NCBI GenBank assembly: GCA_035762175.1
Contig: DASTPP010000342.1
Span: 1 to 38,932 of the forward strand
Source of the DNA: DASTPP01 sp035762175
GTDB taxonomy: Bacteria > Myxococcota_A > Polyangia > Polyangiales > Polyangiaceae
Length of the DNA: 38,932 nucleotides
Reading direction: 5' to 3'
Both the position numbers and the translations under genes were made by a program. Below are positions 32,552 to 38,932 of the stretch, one piece after another; within the stretch, counting starts at the first letter, position 1; every line of letters begins with the position of its first letter. Below the pieces are notes generated by a model that was not told the DNA's origin, made no database searches, and saw only the letters and a program-made list of their open reading frames with translations.

Positions 32552-33832
32552 TCAGGAAGCGCCGCGGGCGCTCTGGGCGGGCGCCGGGGCCCGCGCCGCG
32601 CCGCCGAGGGGGCGGGGGGCGAGGTCGAGCGGGGCGCCGAGCGCCGCCTCGTAGATGCGCTGGTAGGACTCGACGAGGGTGGGCCAGCGGCGCTGGGCGA
32701 CGACGTACTCGCGGGCGGCGGCGCCGAGGGCGCGGCGTCGGGGCTCGTCACGCAAGAGGTCGATGGCGCGGGCGGCGAGGTCGCCCTGGTCGCCGGCGCG
32801 GAAGACGACGCCGGTCTGGCCCTCTTTGACGAGCTCGCGCATCGCCGGCACGTCGCTGACCATGACGGCGCGCGCCATGGCCATCGCCTCGAGGGGCTTG
32901 AGCGGCGTGGTGAGCATGGTGGTGCGGGTCATCAGGCGGGGGTAAACGAGCAGGTCGGCGAGGGCGTAGACGTCGAACACCTGGTCGTGCGGCAGCCGCC
33001 CGGTGAAGACGACCTTCTCGCCGAGGCGCTGCTCGGCGGCGACCTCGCGCAGGCGCGGCTCTTCGCCGCCGGCGCCCGTGATGACCAGGCGCGCGTCGGG
33101 CACGGCGGCCGTGATCTCGGTCATGGCCCTTATCAGCACCTCGAGCCCCTCGTAAGGCTGGAAGGTGCCGACATAACCGAGGACTTTCTTGCCCTCGAGG
33201 CCCCACTTCTTCGCGAGCTCGGCGTTCTTCGGGCGCGGGCTGAAGCGCTCGGTGTCGACGCCGTTGGCGACCACGTAGAGCGCGCCCGACTGCGCGACGC
33301 GGGGGGCGAGCTCGGCGCGCAGGCTCTCGCAGATGGTGACCACGGCGTTCGCGCGCTTGAGCAGCACCCCCTCGGCCGCGCGCGCCCCGCGGTAGAGCGG
33401 CGACGAGGGGGTGAACTTGCCCCGGTCGACCGAGGCGTTCTCCCACAGGTCGCGGATCTCGTAGACGATCGGCAGCCCCGCGCGCCGCGCCGCCCAGAGC
33501 GCCGGCAGGCCGACCAGCATCGGCGAGTGCGCGTGCACGAGGCGCGGCCGCGTCTCGCGGATGGCCGCTTCGACCCGGCGGGCGAGCGCCTGCATCAGCG
33601 ACGCCTCGCGCCCGAAGGGCACCTTCAGGCCGCCCTCGCGCGCGGGCGGGGTGCGAAAGTAGGTGAAGCCGTCGATCTCTTCGCGCTCGCTCGGCCGCTC
33701 GGGCTGCTGGCCCGAGGTCACCACCGCGGGCTCGAAGCCCTGCTCGCGCTGAAGGCGCAGGATGTAATCGCTGCGGATGCTGTAGCCACAGATGAAGGGC
33801 AGCGAGGTATGCAACACGTGGAGGACGCGCAT
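32552..33832 (-). CDS. GT4 glycosyltransferase, exosortase-locus-like family
   Basis: 426 residues, GT-B fold. The N-terminus (MRVLHVLHTSLPFICGYSIR, then SDYILRLQREQGFEPAVVTS) resembles the exosortase A-associated glycosyltransferase family (TIGR04063), whose proteins start with an LHVLxxSLPxxxGYxxR block. Further motifs are PRLVHAHSPMLVGLPAL, YEIRDLWENASVDRGKF, YVVANGVDTERFSP, LGYVGTFQPYEGLEVLI, LVITGAGGEEPRL and KPLEAMAMARAVMVSD in the donor site. It adds a sugar to the EPS repeat. ATG 33832 begins the first strand. The final ~25 residues are Pro/Ala/Arg filler. No exosortase or PEP-CTERM protein is visible in the window. Confidence 0.85.
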   Translation of the reverse strand: MRVLHVLHTSLPFICGYSIRSDYILRLQREQGFEPAVVTSGQQPERPSEREEIDGFTYFRTPPAREGGLKVPFGREASLMQALARRVEAAIRETRPRLVHAHSPMLVGLPALWAARRAGLPIVYEIRDLWENASVDRGKFTPSSPLYRGARAAEGVLLKRANAVVTICESLRAELAPRVAQSGALYVVANGVDTERFSPRPKNAELAKKWGLEGKKVLGYVGTFQPYEGLEVLIRAMTEITAAVPDARLVITGAGGEEPRLREVAAEQRLGEKVVFTGRLPHDQVFDVYALADLLVYPRLMTRTTMLTTPLKPLEAMAMARAVMVSDVPAMRELVKEGQTGVVFRAGDQGDLAARAIDLLRDEPRRRALGAAAREYVVAQRRWPTLVESYQRIYEAALGAPLDLAPRPLGGAARAPAPAQSARGAS

Positions 33833-34019
33833 GGGCCGGCTCGCTCGTCGTGGGGCGCCCGGCCGCCGCCGCCCCCGCCCGGGACCGGCCCCGGCGGCGG
33901 GTTTCGAGCGGCGCGCGCGGGCGCTGGCGAACGTGTAGCACCGGACGCTGCGCCGTGGCAGGGATCGCCGCAACTTTGCGGCCCCCGCGCCCGCGGGCGG
34001 GCCCCCCCCCGGCCGAACC

Positions 34020-35198
34020 ATGCGAATCCTCGCGATCACCCCCATCTGGCCGACGCGCCTGCAGCCGGTGCGCGCGCCCTACAACGTGCAGCAGTTCAAG
34101 CGCCTCGCGCGCCGCGCCGAGCTGCGCGTGCTCGACGCGGTGCCCTACCTGCCCTTCGCCTCGGCCCTGCGGCTCGAGACCCGCGCCTCGGTCACCGCGG
34201 GCCTGCCCGCGACCGACCTCATCGAGGGGGTGCCCACCTGGTACGTGCGCCAGCTCTACGTGCCCAAGGTGGGCGTGCCCGTGGCCGTCCCGCTGACGCT
34301 CGCCTCGCTCGCGCCCTACCTCGAGCACGTTCGCTGGGCCGACGTGCTGCTCGGCACCTGGGCGCACCCGCACGGCTGCGCCGCCACGCTGCTCGGCCGC
34401 GCGTTCAAGAAGCCCGTCGTCGTCAAGGTGCACGGCTCGGACCTGAACGTGCAGGCGAACCTCGGCGCCGCGCGGGCGATGATGCGGGGCATTTTGCCCC
34501 GCGCCGACGCGCTCGTCTCGGTCTCGCGGGCGCTCGCCGACGTCTTGCGCTCGCTCGGCGTGCCCGACGAGCGCGTCGTGCTCGTGCCGAACGGCGTCGA
34601 CGAGGCGCTCTTCTACCCGCGCGACAAGGCCGAGTCGCGCCGAAAGCTCGGCCTGCCCGAGGGCGGCAAGCTCGTCGTGTTCGTCGGCCGGCTCGAGCCG
34701 CAGAAGGGCACCGCCGAGCTGCTCGAGGCCTTCGAGCGCGTGCGCGCGCGCCGCCCCGACGCGCGCCTCGCGCTCGTCGGCGAGGGCGTCTCGCGCCCCG
34801 AGGTCGACCGCGCCAAGGCGCGGCTCGGCGACGCGCTCGTCGCCCCCGGCGAGCGGCCCTTCGCCGAGGTCCCCCTGTGGATGGGCGCCGCCGACCTCGT
34901 CGCCCTCCCCAGCTGGATGGAGGGCACGCCCAACGTGCTGCTCGAGGCGCTGGCGAGCGGGCGCGCGTGCGTCGCCTCCGACGTCGGCGGCATCCCCGAC
35001 GTGCTCGCCGACCCCCGCAGCGGCCTCGTGCACCGGGCCCGCGACGCGCGCTCGCTCGAAGACGCGCTCGACCGGGCGCTCGGGCGCGAGTGGCCGCCGG
35101 GCGAGGCGCGCGCCTGCGGGCCCGTCAGCTGGGACGAGAGCGCCGACCGGCTCTACGCCGTGCTCGAGGGGGCGCTCGCCCGGGCGCGCGGACGCTAG
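34020..35198 (+). CDS. GT4-family glycosyltransferase
   Basis: 392 residues, GT-B fold with N-terminal MRILAITPIWPTRLQPVRAP and YNVQQFKRLARRAELRVLDA, the acceptor-side block VVVKVHGSDLNVQ, DALVSVSRALADVLRSLGV and VVLVPNGVDEALFYP, and the C-terminal VFVGRLEPQKGTAELLEAF, ALVGEGVSRPEV and LPSWMEGTPNVLLEALASGRACVASDVGG (E-x7-E). It is typical of family 4 enzymes of surface glycan synthesis; donor and acceptor are unknown. ATG 34020 is the first codon before the conserved strand. It is divergent from the preceding glycosyltransferase (~190 bp gap), and its stop lies inside the left arm of the inverted repeat at 35198. Confidence 0.88.
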   Translation: MRILAITPIWPTRLQPVRAPYNVQQFKRLARRAELRVLDAVPYLPFASALRLETRASVTAGLPATDLIEGVPTWYVRQLYVPKVGVPVAVPLTLASLAPYLEHVRWADVLLGTWAHPHGCAATLLGRAFKKPVVVKVHGSDLNVQANLGAARAMMRGILPRADALVSVSRALADVLRSLGVPDERVVLVPNGVDEALFYPRDKAESRRKLGLPEGGKLVVFVGRLEPQKGTAELLEAFERVRARRPDARLALVGEGVSRPEVDRAKARLGDALVAPGERPFAEVPLWMGAADLVALPSWMEGTPNVLLEALASGRACVASDVGGIPDVLADPRSGLVHRARDARSLEDALDRALGREWPPGEARACGPVSWDESADRLYAVLEGALARARGR

Positions 35199-35319
35199 AG
35201 CGTACGCCAGGCCGCTCGGGGGCGGGCGCCGGCGGCGTTTTTTCGCCGCGGCCTGCCCGAGCAGGCCGCGCTCACCAAACCGCGCCGGCGCCCGCCCCCG
35301 AGCGACCTGACGCACGCTC
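35198..35319. repeat. long inverted repeat, family D copy 1
   Basis: Arms of 37 nt (35198-35234 and 35283-35319) match at 34 of 37 positions. The 48-nt loop contains GCGTTTTTTCGC, then a nested 8-bp stem (GCGGCCTG-N6-CAGGCCGC) and CGCTCACCAAA. The loop core recurs, with different arms, at the right end of the window. It starts on the glycosyltransferase stop codon and may end that transcript. The remaining ~175 bp to the next gene contain no gene. Confidence 0.8.
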
Positions 35320-35494
35320 GAACGACACGGGGCCGGGCGGCGGGCGGGGGCCGGGGCCCGCCCGGACGGGGCGGAACGCCCCAGGTAGCCCCCGGGGCGC
35401 GCCTGTGCGCAAACGGATTGGCGCGTTTGGCCCTTGCCCCCCGCCCGGGGGAAGTGTCACTAATCTCGCCGCGAACGGACGCCCGAGATCGACC

Positions 35495-36592
35495 ATGAGC
35501 CTGAAAGTCGCCATCGTCGGCTGCGGCAAGATCGCCGACGGCCACGTCGAAGAGATTCAAAAGATGCCCGAGCTCGCCCGCGTCGTCGCGGTCTGCGACC
35601 TCGAGCCGCTGATGGCCGAGCAGCTCGCCGCGCGCTACGGCATCGCGCGCCACGGCGACGACTTCGGCCGCCTGCTCGCCGAAGAGAAGCCCGACGTCGT
35701 GCACATCACGACGCCGCCGGCATCGCACCTGCCGCTGGCGCTCAAGGCGATCGAGGCGGGCTGCCACGTCTACGTCGAGAAGCCCTTCACGCTCCAGCAC
35801 GCCGACTCGAAGCGGCTCATCGAGCGGGCCGAGGCGGCGAACAAGAAGGTCTCGATCGGCTACACGTACCTCTTCGACCCGCCCGCGCTCGAGATGCGCG
35901 AGCTCTTGCGCCAGGGCGCGCTCGGCGAGGTCGTGCACGTCGAGAGCTTCTTCGGCTACAACCTCGACGGCGCCTTCGGCAAGGCCATCTTGGGCGACCC
36001 GAACCACTGGGTGCTCGGGCTGCCGGGGCAGCTCTTTCACAACAACATCGACCACATGCTGAACAAGGTGGTCGAGTTCTTCGGCGACGACGAAGAGGCG
36101 CCGCCGCTCGCGGCGTTCGGCTCGGTGCGGCGGGCGGGCCGCTTCGGCGACGCCCGCGACAAAATGATGGACGAATTGCGCGTCGTCGTCCGGGGCCGGC
36201 GCACCACCGCGTACGGCACCTTCTCGTCGCACATCCGGCCGGCGGCGCACTTCGTGCGCGTCTACGGCACGAAGAACACGGCGCACGTCGACTACGTGAT
36301 GCGCACCGTGACGCTCGACGCGGCGCCCACCCTGCCGAGCGCCATCGGGCGGCTCGTGCCCGCCTTCGCCCAGGCCGGCCGCTTCGCCAAGGCGGGGGGC
36401 AAGAACGTCGTGCGCTTCGCCAAGAGCGAGTTCCACTTCTTCTCGGGGCTGAACTACCTCTTTCGGGCGTACTACCGCAGCATCGTCGACGACGCCCCGC
36501 CGCCGATCGCCCACCGCGACATCTTGCGCGTCTCGGCCATGCTCGACGAAATCTTCCGACAGCTCGACGAGCAGCGCGGGGGGCTCTCGTGA
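35495..36592 (+). CDS. Gfo/Idh/MocA-family oxidoreductase
   Basis: 365 residues. The Rossmann start is VAIVGCGKIADGH, and the characteristic EKP motif is in GCHVYVEKPFTL (Glu95-Lys96-Pro97; Lys is catalytic in the family). Helical/dimer-domain blocks include YTYLFDPPALEMRELLRQGALGEV and HWVLGLPGQLFHNNIDHML, with HNNIDHM near the active site. Family members oxidise or reduce sugar ring carbons with NAD(P); in surface glycan loci they often act on UDP-sugars such as UDP-GlcNAcA. The substrate here is unknown. The stop overlaps the next start (GTGA), so the two enzymes may act in sequence. The 1396-residue open frame ending here is a read-through of unrelated upstream sequence. Confidence 0.87.
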   Translation: MSLKVAIVGCGKIADGHVEEIQKMPELARVVAVCDLEPLMAEQLAARYGIARHGDDFGRLLAEEKPDVVHITTPPASHLPLALKAIEAGCHVYVEKPFTLQHADSKRLIERAEAANKKVSIGYTYLFDPPALEMRELLRQGALGEVVHVESFFGYNLDGAFGKAILGDPNHWVLGLPGQLFHNNIDHMLNKVVEFFGDDEEAPPLAAFGSVRRAGRFGDARDKMMDELRVVVRGRRTTAYGTFSSHIRPAAHFVRVYGTKNTAHVDYVMRTVTLDAAPTLPSAIGRLVPAFAQAGRFAKAGGKNVVRFAKSEFHFFSGLNYLFRAYYRSIVDDAPPPIAHRDILRVSAMLDEIFRQLDEQRGGLS

Positions 36593-37614
36593 CCGCGCTC
36601 GTCACCGGCAGCACGGGCTTTCTGGGCACCGCCCTGGTCGAGCGGCTGCTCGCGCGCGACGGCGCCGACCTGCGCTGCCTGGTGCGCCAGGGCAGCGATC
36701 GCTCGCGCCTCGACGCCCTCGCCGCGAAGCACCCGAAGGCGAAGCTCGAGCGCTTCGTCGGCTCGCTCGCCTCGGCCGACGCGGCCGCCAAGGCGGTCGA
36801 GGGGGTCGACGTCATCTACCACGTCGCCGCGGCCATGGGCGGGGCGCCGGCCGACCTCTTCTTGAACACCGTCGTGTCGACCAAGCACCTCTTCGACGCC
36901 GTCCTGCGCACCAGCCGCCCGGGCGCCCGCCCGCGCGTCGTGCTCGTCAGCTCGTTCGGCGTCTACGGCGTCGCCGACCTGCCCCGCGGCGCGCTCGTCG
37001 ACGAGTCGACGCCGCTCGAGCCGCACCCCGAGCGGCGCGACCCCTACTCGCAGGCCAAGCTGCGCCAAGAGAAGCTCTGCTGGGCCTACCACGAGCGCGA
37101 CGGCGTGCCGCTCGTCGTCGCCCGGCCCGGCGTCATCTACGGCCCCCGCGGCTCGGCCTTCTCGGGCCGCGTCGGCCTCAACCTCTTCGGCCTCTTTTTG
37201 CACCTCGGCGGCGACAACCCCCTGCCGCTCACCTACGTCGAGAACTGCGCCGAGGCCGTCGCCCTGGTCGGCGAGAGGCCCGAGGCCGTCGGGCAGGCGT
37301 ACAACGTGGTCGACGACGACCTCGTCGACTGCCGCCGCTACCTGCGCCTCTACAAGCAGAACGTCAAGCGCGTGCCCTCGGTCTCGCTGCCCTACCCGCT
37401 CACCGTCGCCGTCTCGCACGCGGTCGAGCGCTACCACCGCTTCTCGCAGGGCCAGCTGCCCGCCATCTTCACGCCCTACAAGACCGCCACCAGCTGGAAG
37501 GGCAACCGCTTCACCAACGCCAAGCTCAAGGCGCTCGGCTGGCGCCAGCTCGTCCCCACCGACGAGGGGCTGCGCCGAACCTTCGACTACCTCAAGGCCC
37601 AGACCGCCGCCTGA
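36589..37614 (+). CDS. NAD-dependent epimerase/dehydratase family protein
   Basis: 341 residues, extended SDR fold. TGSTGFLG (6-13) binds NAD(P); the active site has Ser121-Ser122 and Tyr153-xxx-Lys157 (DPYSQAK). VYHVAAA-type and RPGVIYGPRGSAF blocks are present. The C-terminal half (YRYLRLYKQNVKRVP-like region, SHAVERYHRFSQGQLPAIF, YKTATSWKGNRFTNAKLKALGW) resembles proteins that reduce or epimerise lipid- or nucleotide-linked sugars in glycan loci. The exact reaction is unknown. GTG 36589 overlaps the oxidoreductase stop by four bases, indicating translational coupling. Confidence 0.85.
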   Translation: MTALVTGSTGFLGTALVERLLARDGADLRCLVRQGSDRSRLDALAAKHPKAKLERFVGSLASADAAAKAVEGVDVIYHVAAAMGGAPADLFLNTVVSTKHLFDAVLRTSRPGARPRVVLVSSFGVYGVADLPRGALVDESTPLEPHPERRDPYSQAKLRQEKLCWAYHERDGVPLVVARPGVIYGPRGSAFSGRVGLNLFGLFLHLGGDNPLPLTYVENCAEAVALVGERPEAVGQAYNVVDDDLVDCRRYLRLYKQNVKRVPSVSLPYPLTVAVSHAVERYHRFSQGQLPAIFTPYKTATSWKGNRFTNAKLKALGWRQLVPTDEGLRRTFDYLKAQTAA

Positions 37615-37693
37615 GGGCCCCCGCCCCCCGCCCGGCCCGCCCCCAGCCGCCCCTCGCCCAGCCGGCCCCCCCCCCGAGCGCACCACCACCACC

Positions 37694-38812
37694 ATGATCT
37701 TGCTCGTCGCGGGCACGCGCCCCAACTTCATGAAGGTCGCCCCCGTCTACCGCGCGCTCAAGGCGCGCGGGCTCGACGCGCGCCTGCTGCACACGGGCCA
37801 GCACTTCGACGCCGCGATGAGCGACGTGTTCTTCCGCGACCTCGGGCTGCCCGAGCCGCACGTCTCGCTCAAGGGCGGCGGCGGCAGCCACGCCGAGCAG
37901 ACCGCCGCCATCTTGGTCGGCGTCGAGAAGGCCCTGCTCGCCGAGCGGCCCAAGCTCGTCGTCGTCGTCGGCGACGTGACGAGCACCCTGTCGGCCGCGC
38001 TCGCGGCGGCCAAGCTCGGCATCGCCGTCGCCCACGTCGAGTCCGGCCTGCGCTCGCGCGACTGGACCATGCCCGAAGAGGTCAACCGCGTCCTGACCGA
38101 CCAGCTCTCCGACCTGCTGCTCACGCCCTCGCCCGACGCCGAGCCGAACCTGCTCGCCGAGGGCATCGCCAAAGAGCGCATCGTCTTCGTCGGCAACGTG
38201 ATGATCGACTCGCTGCACTGGGCCCTGCGCAAGCCGACCGACGCGCTCGCCCGCTTCGGCCTCGCCCCCCGCGGCTACGCCCTCGTCACGCTGCACCGGC
38301 CCGCCAACGTCGACAGCGCCGAGGCGCTCTCGGCCACGCTCGACGCCGTCGCCGCCGTCGCCGCCCGCCTGCCCGTGCTCTTCCCCGTGCACCCGCGCAC
38401 CACCGCGCGCGCCGAGGCGCTCGGCCTCAAGGCCCGGCTGACCGGCTCGACGAACCTGCGCCCCATCGAGCCGCTCGGCTACGACGACTTCGTCACCCTG
38501 ATGAGCCAGGCCAAGCTCGTCGCCACCGACTCGGGCGGCATCCAAGAAGAGACGACCGCCCTCGGCGTGCCCTGCCTGACCATGCGCGGCGGCACCGAGC
38601 GCCCCATCACCGTCACCGAGGGCACCAACGAGGTCGTCGGCCTCGACGTCGCCAAGATCGGCGCCGCCGTCGACGCCGTCGTGTCCGGCCGCGGCAAGCA
38701 GGGCCGCGTGCCCGCCGGCTGGGACGGCCGCGCCGGCGAGCGCGTCGCCGACGCCATCGAGGCCTTCTTGAAGGGCTCGCCCCCGCCCCGCACCGCCGGG
38801 CCGAGGGCGTAA
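37694..38812 (+). CDS. wecB: UDP-N-acetylglucosamine 2-epimerase (non-hydrolysing)
   Basis: 372 residues, the usual WecB length. Conserved elements are AGTRPNFMKVAPVYRAL (5-21), LLHTGQHFD, VVGDVTSTL (Asp94), AHVESGLRSRDWTMPEEVNR (Glu116, Glu129), VTLHRPANVD (His201) and TDSGGIQEETTALGVPCLTMR (donor binding). The catalytic Asp/Glu/Glu/His match E. coli Asp95, Glu117, Glu131 and His213. It converts UDP-GlcNAc to UDP-ManNAc in the cytoplasm, so the EPS may contain ManNAc or a derivative. No WecC dehydrogenase is seen in the window. It follows the epimerase gene after 79 bp in the same direction. Confidence 0.94.
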   Translation: MILLVAGTRPNFMKVAPVYRALKARGLDARLLHTGQHFDAAMSDVFFRDLGLPEPHVSLKGGGGSHAEQTAAILVGVEKALLAERPKLVVVVGDVTSTLSAALAAAKLGIAVAHVESGLRSRDWTMPEEVNRVLTDQLSDLLLTPSPDAEPNLLAEGIAKERIVFVGNVMIDSLHWALRKPTDALARFGLAPRGYALVTLHRPANVDSAEALSATLDAVAAVAARLPVLFPVHPRTTARAEALGLKARLTGSTNLRPIEPLGYDDFVTLMSQAKLVATDSGGIQEETTALGVPCLTMRGGTERPITVTEGTNEVVGLDVAKIGAAVDAVVSGRGKQGRVPAGWDGRAGERVADAIEAFLKGSPPPRTAGPRA

Positions 38813-38849
38813 GGTCCCGCCCCCGCGCGCGCCCGAGAGCGCTTCGGCG

Positions 38850-38932
38850 GCCGGCCTGGCCCGGGCGCAGGCGAGGCTTTGTGAGCGAGGCCTACTCAAG
38901 TAGGCCGCAGCGAAAAAACGCAGCATGCGCCC
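38850..38932. repeat. inverted repeat family D copy 2, cut by the window edge
   Basis: In reverse complement the end of the window reads GCGTTTTTTCGCTGCGGCCT, then an inner hairpin (CCTACT-N4-TAGG type) and CGCTCACAAA, matching the loop core at 35235-35282. Short arm traces (GGGCGCA near 38863, its complement at 38926-38932) continue beyond the window. It lies ~40 bp after the wecB stop. Confidence 0.6.

Noticed and set aside
32402..36592. 1396-residue open frame on the plus strand
   Set aside because: Only the last 365 residues are a protein (the oxidoreductase). The upstream part is antisense or out of frame to two glycosyltransferases.

Overview
High-GC (roughly 70-75%) chromosomal DNA that most likely comes from a member of the Myxococcota. 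The evidence is a MYXO-CTERM-type sorting tail on the beta-helix protein (26278-27777), small lipoproteins with poly-Asp/poly-Gly tethers just after the lipobox, and many GTG/TTG starts fused to upstream stops. All functional calls are by eye from family knowledge; no search was run.

Layout. 140-4267 holds exopolysaccharide (EPS) assembly genes: an O-antigen ligase/polymerase-type membrane protein on the minus strand, then a short Wza-like export lipoprotein and a Wzx-like flippase on the plus strand. 4268-9160 is a repeat-rich accessory stretch. It carries a surface lipoprotein whose C-terminal half looks like a group 1 truncated hemoglobin, a membrane-anchored unknown directly behind it, a possible Cys-rich gene remnant, and a paralogous lipoprotein that keeps the signal and Gly tether but has no globin. 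9160-22100 is mostly housekeeping or unlinked: a LeuA-family enzyme, a divergent chain (radical SAM, TlpA-like thioredoxin, LOG-family protein, esterase lipoprotein), a TRL-like lipoprotein, a minus-strand chain (PlsB acyltransferase, MepA-like endopeptidase, beta-class DNA methyltransferase) and a double-length dCTP deaminase.

22150-38812 returns to EPS and surface functions: a DUF218 protein, a NodB-like protein, a BY-kinase-like ATPase with a ruined Walker A, an outer-membrane barrel candidate, a beta-helix protein, three GT4 glycosyltransferases, two sugar epimerase/dehydratases, a NodB deacetylase, a Gfo/Idh/MocA oxidoreductase and WecB. Dps sits among them behind an OxyR-like palindrome. 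Together these could make, modify and export a polymer containing N-acetylamino sugars. No intact chain-length regulator/kinase and no initiating phosphoglycosyltransferase is visible here, so the pathway must be completed elsewhere.

Non-coding structure is unusually rich. There is a ~104-bp MITE-like element in three copies (one supplies the C-terminus of the LeuA-like reading frame), two families of long inverted repeats with a conserved loop on variable stems, a 12-bp-arm inverted repeat in two copies, and several short tandem arrays. I saw no rRNA, tRNA, CRISPR array, transposase or phage gene. The most distinctive possible new biology is the tethered globin lipoprotein with its membrane-anchored neighbour and globin-less paralog.
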